Shown: positions 1-5,434, counted from the first letter of the stretch. The stretch: DNA of 7,805 nt from a bacterium (GCA_030824255.1 JAVBYB010000098.1:1-7805), one strand, 5' to 3'. The notes: generated by a model not told the origin, from the letters alone. A program made the numbers and translations.

Positions 1-2
1 AC

Positions 3-338
3 AAGGATGGCGAGCTGGTTCTGGTTGCAGGATCGATGGGCGGCAGCACGATCATCGCCTCTGTCTCGCGCACGATCATCGGCGTGCTGGACTGGAAACA
101 GACGCCGCAGGAAGCGGTCGGCACGTCAGCCATTTTTGCGCGCACGCCGGAGATCATCGTCGAGAAGTCCTACATGGCTCCCGCAATGGCAGACGCCCTG
201 CGCAAGTTGGGTTGGAACATCGTCGAGGACGCTCTCGGGAGCGGCACACATGTGATCCAGGTGACGCCGAATGGCCTCGTCGGCGGGGCGGACCCGCGCG
301 AGGAGGGCAAGGCCATCGCCCTGCCCCCGCCGCACTGA
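3..338 (+). CDS. ggt: Gamma-glutamyltransferase, C-terminal part of the small (catalytic) subunit; 5' end outside the window
   Basis: The frame is open from the left edge to a TGA at 336-338, giving about 111 residues. It opens with VLVAGSMGGSTII, which matches the GSPGGSRI glycine-rich motif of gamma-glutamyltranspeptidases (Pro replaced by Met, Arg by Thr). It ends with GGADPREEGKAI, matching the family's terminal GAADPRR-G-A block. Enzymes of this Ntn-hydrolase family are made as a precursor that cuts itself into large and small subunits; they cleave glutathione and transfer its gamma-glutamyl group, usually in the periplasm. The catalytic Thr and the large subunit would lie to the left and cannot be seen. 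A related acylase of the same fold (cephalosporin or glutaryl acylase-like) cannot be excluded from this fragment. The ATGs at 7 and 36 are not credible starts: the former is out of frame and the latter lies inside the conserved motif. Confidence 0.88.
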   Translation, partial: KDGELVLVAGSMGGSTIIASVSRTIIGVLDWKQTPQEAVGTSAIFARTPEIIVEKSYMAPAMADALRKLGWNIVEDALGSGTHVIQVTPNGLVGGADPREEGKAIALPPPH

Positions 339-344
339 TCGCAG

Positions 345-569
345 TCAGATCACCTTCAGCATGCGCGTGCCGGCGTTTTCGCCGGCGAGGACTGGCAGTT
401 CTTTGTCGTGCAGGTCGCCATAACGGAGATCGGCGTTCGGAAAGAATTTCCTGATGCAAAGATGATCACGGCCTGCGGGAACTTGCGCACGGGCAAGACT
501 TGGCGGAGTCTCCCGGCCTGCGCTGGGGAGGGACCGATGGCGGATGAAGCAAACAGTTTTCGCAGACGT
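345..569 (-). pseudogene. Possible 3' remnant of an unidentified gene (no credible start codon)
   Basis: One minus-strand frame is open from 569 down to a TGA at 347-345, 75 codons. Its last 40 or so residues look like real protein: RDHLCIRKFFPNADL, then a GDLHDKELPV stretch, then LAGENAGTRMLKVI before the stop. GC at third codon positions is high in the last 23 codons. There is no ATG except the one four codons before the end, and an in-frame stop (TCA at 570-572 on the + strand) closes the frame upstream, so the N-terminal part of any original gene is missing. The stop lies 6 nt beyond the stop of the convergent gamma-glutamyltransferase, and the upstream end overlaps the ribosome-binding site and first codons of the M15 peptidase gene. 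I do not recognise the family. The competing minus frame over the same stretch has a similar third-position GC content, so coding is suggested by the look of the peptide, not proven. Confidence 0.35.
369..386. other. Small perfect hairpin (7-bp stem, TTTT loop)
   Basis: GCCGGCG at 369-375 and CGCCGGC at 380-386 pair perfectly around a TTTT loop, 31 nt after the gamma-glutamyltransferase stop. No T-tract follows on either strand, so it is at best a weak transcription-end signal. On the minus strand it also falls within the codons for LAGENAG of the possible remnant, which may be the simpler reason for its sequence. Confidence 0.3.
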
Positions 570-1328
570 TCATTCAAGGTGATCGATCCCGACGCGCGGT
601 TGCGCGATCAGGACAATCTGATGGCGTATGTGCGCAATCCGGATGCGCACGGGAACAACCAGTTCAGGACGATCCCCAAGGATGCCGTCGTAAACATCGA
701 CCAGGTGCGCAGCGTCAATCGCGGTGTCGATGGCCCCCTGCTCTTCGGCCATGCGGTGGATGCGAATGGCAATCCGATCGGCTGGACATCGACACGCAAT
801 TTCGAGGGGAAGTTCGTCAACGAGACGCTCGCGGAAATGCCGCCCGAGGGCACTGACAAGAAGGGCGCCAATGCGGCATGGGCCGGCGGGAAATTCCTGC
901 GACAGGTGACGCTCGTGCCGATCGTGGGTGCGCGGCTGCAATTGCTCTATCTCGCCCTGGATACGGTGACCCCCTATTTCGAGCTGGTGCGTGCGGCGGC
1001 GGCCGAAGGCGTGACGGTCGGCATCAACAGCGGCTTCCGCACATGGCGCGAGCAGAAGCAGCTATACGACGGCTACAAGCGCAGCCTGCCCGGATACAAC
1101 ATGGCGGCCGAGCCAGGGCGTTCGAAGCACCAGAACGGCATCGCGTTCGACATCGACGTGCCCGGCGGCGCGGGCAATCCCTGCTACGACTGGCTGGCGA
1201 TCAACGCCACGCGGTTCGGCTTCCTGCGTACAGTGAATAAAGAGCCGTGGCATTGGGAATATGATCCGGTGCAGGCGCAGGCCGCGCAGGCGGCAGGCAC
1301 GTTCAAGCTGGAGCGCGTACTGATCTAG
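537..1328 (+). CDS. M15 (VanY-type) D-Ala-D-Ala carboxypeptidase/L-Ala-D-Glu peptidase with N-terminal SH3-like domain
   Basis: This is a 263-residue predicted zinc peptidase of peptidoglycan stem peptides. Residues about 45-95 look like a bacterial SH3-type fold (AVVNIDQVR, then an IGWTSTRNFEGKF strand pair), which usually binds cell wall. Residues about 130-245 are the VanY domain: SGFRTWREQKQLYDGY with S165 and R168, the HxxGxAxD motif with zinc ligands H198 and D205, and EPWHWE with the catalytic E236 and zinc ligand H239. All expected active-site residues are present. There is no signal peptide or membrane segment, as in phage endolysins or cytoplasmic recycling enzymes. The start at 537 is chosen because GGGGAGGG (525-532) sits just upstream; the frame extends to a GTG at 408, but that has no ribosome-binding site and encodes nothing recognisable. 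The metallo-beta-lactamase gene follows after 61 nt. The exact substrate (pentapeptide, dipeptide or cross-link) is not decided by sequence. Confidence 0.85.
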   Translation: MADEANSFRRRSFKVIDPDARLRDQDNLMAYVRNPDAHGNNQFRTIPKDAVVNIDQVRSVNRGVDGPLLFGHAVDANGNPIGWTSTRNFEGKFVNETLAEMPPEGTDKKGANAAWAGGKFLRQVTLVPIVGARLQLLYLALDTVTPYFELVRAAAAEGVTVGINSGFRTWREQKQLYDGYKRSLPGYNMAAEPGRSKHQNGIAFDIDVPGGAGNPCYDWLAINATRFGFLRTVNKEPWHWEYDPVQAQAAQAAGTFKLERVLI

Positions 1329-1389
1329 AGGATCGCCAGCGTGCGGGCGTTGCGATAGGTCCGTTCTGAACACAACGGGAGATGGCGGC

Positions 1390-2262
1390 ATGAAGGCGAA
1401 GTGGCTGTATGCGGCAATGATGTTGACGAGCGCGGCGATGGCGACGACGCCAGCAGCGTTCGCGCAGAACAACTGGAACACGCCGACCGAGCCATTCCAT
1501 GTGATCGACAACGTCTATTACGTTGGGACGGAAGGGCTGTCGGCCTTCCTGTTCACGACGCCGGAAGGCCACATCCTGCTTGATGGCGCAACGCCCCAGG
1601 GCGCAGCGATGATCGAGACAAACATCGCGAAGCTTGGCTTCAAGATCAGCGACGTGAAGATCCTGCTGAACAGCCATGCGCACTTCGACCATTCGGGCGG
1701 GCTGGCGCAGCTGAAGACCGATTCCGGCGCCAGGCTGCATGCGATGGAAGGTGATGTCTCCGCGCTGGAAGGCGGTTTCTATCTGGGCAGCGAGCATGTG
1801 CATGCGATGGATGCGCCGCCCGTGAAGGTGGACCACGTGCTGAAGGATGGCGACCGGATTACCCTCGGCGGCTTCACGCTGACGGCGCATCTGACGCCTG
1901 GCCATTCGCGCGGCTGCACAAGCTGGGGCGCGACGGTGAAGGACGACGGCAAGCCATATGAAGCGCTGGTGTTCTGTTCGGCGACCGTAGCCGCCAATCG
2001 GATCACGGCGCCGCTGCAGTATGACGGCATCGTCGCCGACTACCGCTCCACGTTCGCGAAGACGAGGGGAATGAAGGTGGACGTGCCCCTTGCTCCGCAT
2101 CCGGAGTTCTTCGGACTGCTGGAGAAATCGAAAGCTGCGAAGGCAAACCCGAAAGCCGCCAATCCCTTTATCGCGCCGGACGTGTTCGGCCCGTTCATCG
2201 CGCGGCTTGAGACAGCCTTCGAAGCGACCCTGAAGGAGCGGACGGCAAAGGCGGCGCAGTAG
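1390..2262 (+). CDS. Subclass B3 metallo-beta-lactamase, BJP-1-like, exported
   Basis: This is a 290-residue predicted zinc hydrolase that opens the beta-lactam ring, acting in the periplasm. Residues 1-25 form a signal peptide (K2, K4, hydrophobic core, AFA before Q26). The MBL fold follows with all six B3 zinc ligands: H96, H98, D100 and H101 in SHAHFDHSGG, H172 in TPGHSRGCTSW, and H237 in LAPHPEFF. The Cys of B1 enzymes is absent as a ligand; instead the LVFCSATVAANR region, the DYRSTFAKTR helix and the NPFIAPDVF tail resemble, from memory, the Bradyrhizobium BJP-1 branch of B3. The ribosome-binding site GGGAG (1377-1381) lies 8 nt before the ATG. The length is normal for the family. It may be co-transcribed with the M15 peptidase upstream. 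A non-lactamase role is possible, since environmental B3-like proteins vary, but the intact site favours true activity. No ampR-type regulator gene is seen nearby. Confidence 0.92.
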   Translation: MKAKWLYAAMMLTSAAMATTPAAFAQNNWNTPTEPFHVIDNVYYVGTEGLSAFLFTTPEGHILLDGATPQGAAMIETNIAKLGFKISDVKILLNSHAHFDHSGGLAQLKTDSGARLHAMEGDVSALEGGFYLGSEHVHAMDAPPVKVDHVLKDGDRITLGGFTLTAHLTPGHSRGCTSWGATVKDDGKPYEALVFCSATVAANRITAPLQYDGIVADYRSTFAKTRGMKVDVPLAPHPEFFGLLEKSKAAKANPKAANPFIAPDVFGPFIARLETAFEATLKERTAKAAQ

Positions 2263-2347
2263 GCCGATCGCTGCGGGCCAAGGTCGTTCACGCTTCCAGC
2301 GTTCCCCAAAAACCTCGTGTTCAGGCAGTTTCTTCAACCGAAGCCGC

Positions 2348-2377
2348 TTGACCCCAAGTTGCAACTCATTCTCATAT
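2348..2377 (+). promoter_or_regulatory. Candidate sigma-70-type promoter for the orphan gene at 2473
   Basis: TTGACC at 2348-2353 matches five of six bases of the -35 consensus. An 18-nt spacer leads to TCATAT at 2372-2377, a weak -10 with three of six matches. The Fur-like operator covers the second half of the spacer and the -10, the usual placement for a repressor. The implied leader is about 90 nt. The weak -10 is the main doubt. Confidence 0.4.
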
Positions 2378-2382
2378 GCAAA
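2359..2382 (+). promoter_or_regulatory. Candidate Fur operator (iron box)
   Basis: Arms TTGCA (2359-2363) and TGCAA (2377-2381) flank the core CTCATTCTCAT (2365-2375); on the other strand the core reads ATGAGAATGAG. This matches the alphaproteobacterial form of Fur box, with TGCA arms around ATTCTCA, found ahead of iron-uptake genes. It lies 90 nt before the start codon of the orphan gene and overlaps its only plausible promoter. It stands out as AT-rich in a GC-rich neighbourhood. The neighbouring genes are not recognisable iron genes, which lowers certainty. Confidence 0.55.
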
Positions 2383-2472
2383 TAGAGACGGCCCAGAGAG
2401 GCGCCGCCTTTCCTTTCAGCCCGATCGGCAGATCGACGGCGGCGGTGATCCCGCGCGCCGAGGAGAGACCGC

Positions 2473-3021
2473 ATGCATGACCACGAGATCATTCCCGGCG
2501 TGGCCCTTGGCGCGCTTGGCGTCAGCGAAAGGCTTGTGGTCGGGAGCCTGCGATTGATTGCGGCGGGGCGCGGAAAATGCCCGAATCTTGGTCGCGCCTT
2601 CGAGAACCATCTCGGCTCGCAGGGGCCAATCGCAGTGCATGGCGCGAGCCTGCTGGCGCACAGCCTGTGCAGCGAAAGCGAGCGCAAACTGACCCTCGGC
2701 TGGCTGTGCGTGCGCGGGGTGACGTGGGACGAGGCCGCGATCCTCGCTTTGCTGGAGGCGGCGCAGCGTTCTGACTCGCAGCGCATTGCGCGCTGGCTGT
2801 CGCGGCTGGGCGTCGATCAGCCGAGCCCGATGCTGCAGCGAGGAATCGCGTGGTCGGCGGCGGCGTTCTCGGTGGCGGGCAAACCGTTCGACCGCGATGT
2901 GGAGACACTGACGCGGGCGCAGGCATCTCCGACATCGCAACTACGCGAGCAGATCGAGACGCAGATGGGCGGCATCATGGGCGAAGGTTTCGGCGGCGAA
3001 AGTTTCAGGCGGCATCACTAG
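2473..3021 (+). CDS. Conserved-looking hypothetical protein, candidate Fur-regulated
   Basis: This is a 182-residue protein that I cannot assign to a characterised family. It is soluble, with no signal peptide or membrane segment. Residues about 20-110 look like an alpha-helical core: ERLVVGSLRLIAAGRGKCPNL with C36, then AVHGASLLAHSL with C66, the LTLGWLCVRGVTWDEA turn with C79, and an amphipathic helix ILALLEAAQRSDSQRIARWLS. The last 40 residues are Gly/Gln-rich and probably flexible, ending GGIMGEGFGGESFRRHH. The ribosome-binding site AGGAGAG (2461-2467) is 5 nt before the ATG and fixes the start. The gene stands alone: the beta-lactamase ends 210 nt upstream and a convergent gene lies 23 nt downstream. 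The iron-box-like operator ahead of it suggests expression under iron limitation, which is inference. Dispersed cysteines and histidines (two near the N-terminus, HH at the end) are compatible with metal binding but form no clear motif. Confidence 0.8.
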   Translation: MHDHEIIPGVALGALGVSERLVVGSLRLIAAGRGKCPNLGRAFENHLGSQGPIAVHGASLLAHSLCSESERKLTLGWLCVRGVTWDEAAILALLEAAQRSDSQRIARWLSRLGVDQPSPMLQRGIAWSAAAFSVAGKPFDRDVETLTRAQASPTSQLREQIETQMGGIMGEGFGGESFRRHH

Positions 3022-3032
3022 ATGCCGCCTGA
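3005..3032. terminator. Perfect 12-bp hairpin between convergent genes, likely bidirectional terminator
   Basis: TCAGGCGGCATC (3005-3016) pairs without mismatch with GATGCCGCCTGA (3021-3032) around a four-base ACTA loop. The TAG stop of the orphan gene spans the loop and the first base of the right arm, so the hairpin includes the last codons. The stop of the convergent lipoprotein gene is 12 nt further on. There is no clean T-tract on either side (ACCTGATCTTACC on the +, AACTTTCGCC on the -), so this may act as a weaker or Rho-assisted terminator, or as a 3'-end stabiliser. Confidence 0.6.
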
Positions 3033-3043
3033 CCTGATCTTAC

Positions 3044-3670
3044 CTAGTTGCGCGCGGGCGGCGGCGGCAGCGTTCCGCCTTCGGCCAGGATCTTCATGTT
3101 GCCAAGCGCACGGTTGAACGCCGTGCGGCGGCGCTCGACATCGGCCGCCTTTGCAGCGTCATCGCCCGCGACCAGCGAGAGATCGTACACCAGCGTGTAG
3201 AGCAGCTTCGTGGTGTTCGCATCGACGGCGCGCGCTTCGAGATTGCCGTGATAGAGATTGTAAGGACGACCTTCGCGCACAGGTTGGGTGTAGGCGTAGG
3301 AGAATTCCGTCTTCGCGACGAGGATTTCCGCGCCGACTGTACGCACGGCGCCAACTTCGCCGTCCTTGCCGGATGTGATCTCGCAACCCGTGGCGATCTG
3401 GAACCATTCGGCGATGTCACAATACTTGCCGATGCGCGCCCAGACATCCTTCACCGGCTTGTTGACGGTGATCTCCATCGGGATGGTGACATAATTCGGG
3501 TTGGCGACCTGCAGCGGGGCCTGTGCGGGGGGCGCGACCGGAGCAGCGACTGGCGGCGGCGCAAGGCTGGCGACCGGCGCGGGAGGCGGAGCCTCCACCG
3601 TTCGCGCATGAACCATGACACAGCCCGGCAACAGGCCAGCAACCATCAACGCGCCAACTGTCCGCAGCAT
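3044..3670 (-). CDS. Lipoprotein with Pro/Ala-rich linker and SRPBCC (START/polyketide-cyclase-like) domain
   Basis: This 208-residue protein is predicted to be lipid-anchored in the envelope. MLRTVGALMVAGLLPGC is a short lipoprotein signal with lipobox LPGC, giving acylated C17. Residues about 24-57 are a Pro/Ala/Val linker (repeated APPPxAAP units). Residues about 61-197 fit an SRPBCC fold: the first strand VTIPMEITVNKPVKDVWARI, helix KYCDIAEWF, strands with GCEITSGKDGEVGAVRTV, and a C-terminal helix DVERRRTAFNRALGNMKIL. SRPBCC domains bind hydrophobic ligands in a deep cavity; the ligand here is unknown. The start at 3670 is chosen because GGGAGG lies 5 nt before it on this strand and the lipobox follows at the right distance; the frame extends to 3829 but that extension looks non-coding. 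A TTGACG -35-like element lies just upstream. It is divergent from the small polar protein and convergent with the orphan gene. Confidence 0.85.
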   Translation of the reverse strand: MLRTVGALMVAGLLPGCVMVHARTVEAPPPAPVASLAPPPVAAPVAPPAQAPLQVANPNYVTIPMEITVNKPVKDVWARIGKYCDIAEWFQIATGCEITSGKDGEVGAVRTVGAEILVAKTEFSYAYTQPVREGRPYNLYHGNLEARAVDANTTKLLYTLVYDLSLVAGDDAAKAADVERRRTAFNRALGNMKILAEGGTLPPPPARN

Positions 3671-3702
3671 TCCGTCCTCCCGGTATTTCCGTTGTTGGGA
3701 CA

Positions 3703-3730
3703 GCGATAGCGGCAAGGACTGCTGCGTCAA
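3703..3730 (-). promoter_or_regulatory. Candidate promoter of the SRPBCC lipoprotein gene
   Basis: Reading on the minus strand, TTGACG (3730-3725) matches the -35 consensus in five of six bases and TATCGC (3708-3703) is a partial -10, with a 16-nt spacer. Transcription would begin near 3696 and leave a leader of about 26 nt containing the GGGAGG ribosome-binding site. Only the -35 is strong. Confidence 0.4.
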
Positions 3731-3779
3731 GCAACCGTGGGCGTTGCCGGTCGTTCTTCCTGACAACACGGAGAACACC

Positions 3780-4070
3780 ATGCCGCGCCCGAGCGAACCC
3801 GCGATGCACGACGCCGCCGACAAGGACATTCACAGCAGGCAAGGCGTCGCGCCCTACCCCGCACCGAAAAAGACAGAGACGGCGACTGAGCCTGAGAGCG
3901 ACACAGTTGATCCAGCCACGACCACCCCCGACGCACCGCATGATCGCGGCACAGCGACAGACGGCAGATACGCGACGGGCATCGACGCGATGAAGCAGAA
4001 GCTGAAGGTCGAAGGAGAAATGGAAGACTGGAAGGATGGACGCACGCAGGGCTCTCCGCAGAGGCGCTAG
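3780..4070 (+). CDS. Small polar, probably disordered protein of unknown function
   Basis: This 96-residue protein is rich in Thr, Pro, Asp, Glu and Lys and has almost no hydrophobic stretches. It reads as intrinsically disordered for residues 1-65 ([15 protein letters not shown], then [18 protein letters not shown]), followed by a possible short helix at the C-terminus ([17 protein letters not shown]). I recognise no family. Support for coding comes from GGAG (3770-3773) placed 6 nt before the ATG, from the compositionally consistent polar protein, and from the way the gene ends: its TAG (4068-4070) and the TAG of the convergent ruvB share one CTAG palindrome, so the two genes fill the space exactly. 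The open frame extends upstream to 3615 but that part overlaps the lipoprotein gene and lacks a ribosome-binding site. A later in-frame ATG at 3804 is an alternative start. Confidence 0.55.
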   Translation: MPRPSEPAMHDAADKDIHSRQGVAPYPAPKKTETATEPESDTVDPATTTPDAPHDRGTATDGRYATGIDAMKQKLKVEGEMEDWKDGRTQGSPQRR

Positions 4071-5107
4071 CTTTCGTCTCCATCTTCTTCAAACAGGGGT
4101 TGCTGTGTGGCGGCGGGCGGCTTCAGTCCGACCCGCTCCCACGCTTTCGGCATGGCCACACGGCCGCGCGGCGTGCGCGCAACAAAACCCTGCTGCATCA
4201 GATAGGGCTCAATCACTTCCTCGATGGAATCGCGCGCTTCGGAGAGCGCCGCCGCCAGCGTGTCTGCACCGACGGGACCGCCCGAATAGGTTCTCACCAG
4301 CGCATTGAGATAGCGGCGGTCGAGCGCGTCCAGCCCGTCTTCCTCAACCTCCAGCCGTGCAAGGGCGCTTGCCGCGCCGGCGCGATCGATCTTCACACCG
4401 TCCGCTTCGCAGAAATCGCGCACGCGGCGCAGGAGGCGCACGGCGATACGGGGCGTGCCGCGTGACCGGCCGGCTATTTCTTCCGCCCCATCCTGCGTAA
4501 TGTTTGCGCCCAGTTTCAGGCCCGCGCGCCTCAGGATCGAACCGAGCTCTTCGCGCGTGTAGAATTCCAGCCTTACCGGAATGCCGAAACGGTCTCGCAG
4601 CGGCGTCGACAGGAGGCCAGCGCGCGTCGTCGCGCCAACGAGCGTGAAAGGCGGCAGATCGATCTTCACCGAACGCGCCGACGGCCCCTCGCCGATGATG
4701 AGATCGAGCGTGTGATCCTCCATCGCCGGATAGAGTATTTCCTCCACATGCGCCGGCAGGCGATGGATCTCGTCGATGAAGAGCACGTCGCGCGCTTCCA
4801 GATTGGTGAGCAGGGCGGCGAGGTCACCCGCCTTTGCGATCACCGGACCCGAGGTGGAGCGGAAACCCACGCCCATCTCGCGACTGAGAATCTGCGCCAG
4901 CGTCGTCTTGCCGAGACCCGGCGGGCCGGACAGCAACACATGATCCAGCGCGTCGCCCCGCTTGCGCGCGGCGGCGACGAAAACCTTGAGATTGGCCTTG
5001 GCGGCCGCCTGTCCGGTGAAATCGTCAAACGCCGTCGGCCGCAGCGCGCGGTCGATCGCCTCGCCCGGCTGACGTTCAGGGTTCGTGATTTCGCCGTCTC
5101 TGGCCAT
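4067..5107 (-). CDS. ruvB: Holliday junction branch migration ATPase RuvB
   Basis: This is the 346-residue AAA+ motor of the RuvAB complex, which moves Holliday junctions during recombination repair; RuvA loads it and RuvC cuts the junction. Motifs in order are the N-terminal [13 protein letters not shown], Walker [10 protein letters not shown] (61-69), Walker B VLFIDEIH (108-115), sensor 1 GATT (158-161), the arginine-finger segment PLRDRFG (169-175), sensor 2 GTPR (217-220), and the winged-helix end with YLMQQGF and RTPRGR (311-316) for DNA contact. The length is typical. The start is uncertain: ATG at 5107 and GTG at 5122 (five codons longer) both lack a good ribosome-binding site; ATG is preferred because it leaves room for a leader after the LexA box at 5140-5154. 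That box indicates SOS control independent of the SemiSWEET gene 57 nt upstream. ruvC and ruvA, usually adjacent in proteobacteria, are not in this window. Confidence 0.97.
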   Translation of the reverse strand: MARDGEITNPERQPGEAIDRALRPTAFDDFTGQAAAKANLKVFVAAARKRGDALDHVLLSGPPGLGKTTLAQILSREMGVGFRSTSGPVIAKAGDLAALLTNLEARDVLFIDEIHRLPAHVEEILYPAMEDHTLDLIIGEGPSARSVKIDLPPFTLVGATTRAGLLSTPLRDRFGIPVRLEFYTREELGSILRRAGLKLGANITQDGAEEIAGRSRGTPRIAVRLLRRVRDFCEADGVKIDRAGAASALARLEVEEDGLDALDRRYLNALVRTYSGGPVGADTLAAALSEARDSIEEVIEPYLMQQGFVARTPRGRVAMPKAWERVGLKPPAATQQPLFEEDGDES

Positions 5108-5139
5108 GGAGGGAGTCTGCACCCGTTTGCCGCTGATTG

Positions 5140-5154
5140 GAACACTTGACGAAC
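5140..5154 (-). promoter_or_regulatory. LexA (SOS) box of alphaproteobacterial type ahead of ruvB
   Basis: On the minus strand this reads GTTC, seven bases, GTTC (GAAC-acttgac-GAAC on the +), an exact fit to the direct-repeat LexA box GTTC-N7-GTTC known from Alphaproteobacteria. It sits in the 57-nt gap between the SemiSWEET stop and ruvB, 32 nt before the ruvB ATG. ruvB is a classic SOS target, so motif and gene agree. Confidence 0.8.
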
Positions 5155-5164
5155 AAATGCCGGG

Positions 5165-5434
5165 TTAACGGCTGCTCCGCCTGCCCTCGCCCAGCTTTAT
5201 GACGAGGATCGTCACGGCGAACACGAGGGTGACGCCGTTGGCGACCGCGATCGTCCATTGCCGGGTGATCAGGCCGAAAACCAGCCACAGCGTCACGCCC
5301 GCTGTGAACATCGAGTACATCGCGAGCGATATCGCCGCCGTCTCACGCGTACGCACCACCTTCACGGCCTGCGGCAGGAAGGAGCATGTGGTGAGCACGG
5401 CAGCAAGAATGCCGATGATATCTGCGTGATTCAC
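5165..5434 (-). CDS. SemiSWEET family (PQ-loop) small sugar transporter
   Basis: This 89-residue protein is nearly all membrane: three helices at about 4-22, 34-56 and 61-81, the single triple-helix bundle that defines bacterial SemiSWEETs (half of a eukaryotic SWEET). The PQ motif is at P21-Q22 in the first helix (TTCSFLPQAVKVVRTR), and W50 and N66 fall where the family has its conserved sugar-pocket Trp and Asn. These proteins dimerise in the inner membrane and let sugars move down their gradient; the sugar cannot be read from the sequence. The start is GTG at 5434, the only start that keeps the first helix whole; a G-rich stretch (GGGGG) lies about 8 nt before it and GAGG further upstream. 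ruvB follows 57 nt downstream but has its own LexA box, so co-transcription is partial at most. It is divergent from the DUF445 gene, with a 73-bp gap. Confidence 0.87.
   Translation of the reverse strand: MNHADIIGILAAVLTTCSFLPQAVKVVRTRETAAISLAMYSMFTAGVTLWLVFGLITRQWTIAVANGVTLVFAVTILVIKLGEGRRSSR

Noticed and set aside
408..536. N-terminal extension of the M15 peptidase from a GTG at 408
   Set aside because: No ribosome-binding site at 408, no recognisable domain or signal peptide in the extension, and a strong GGGGAGGG just before the ATG at 537.
2286..2322. Three GTTC words that might form a LexA box
   Set aside because: The spacings are 11 and 14 bases, not the seven required, so they are not an SOS site.
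1303..2364. A 353-codon open frame on the minus strand
   Set aside because: It lies entirely opposite the metallo-beta-lactamase and is Arg/His-rich with no domain, the usual shadow of a GC-rich gene.
2400..2446. GCCGCC/GGCGGC pairing in the leader of the orphan gene as a riboswitch
   Set aside because: Only a short GC stem with a long loop; no known riboswitch core is seen, and such pairs are common in GC-rich DNA.
3671..3829. N-terminal extension of the SRPBCC lipoprotein to 3829
   Set aside because: It would bury the lipobox signal 53 residues deep and cover the likely promoter and ribosome-binding site; the ATG at 3670 fits both.
4712..5149. A 145-codon open frame on the + strand
   Set aside because: It mirrors the most conserved part of ruvB; composition is that of a complement-strand artefact.
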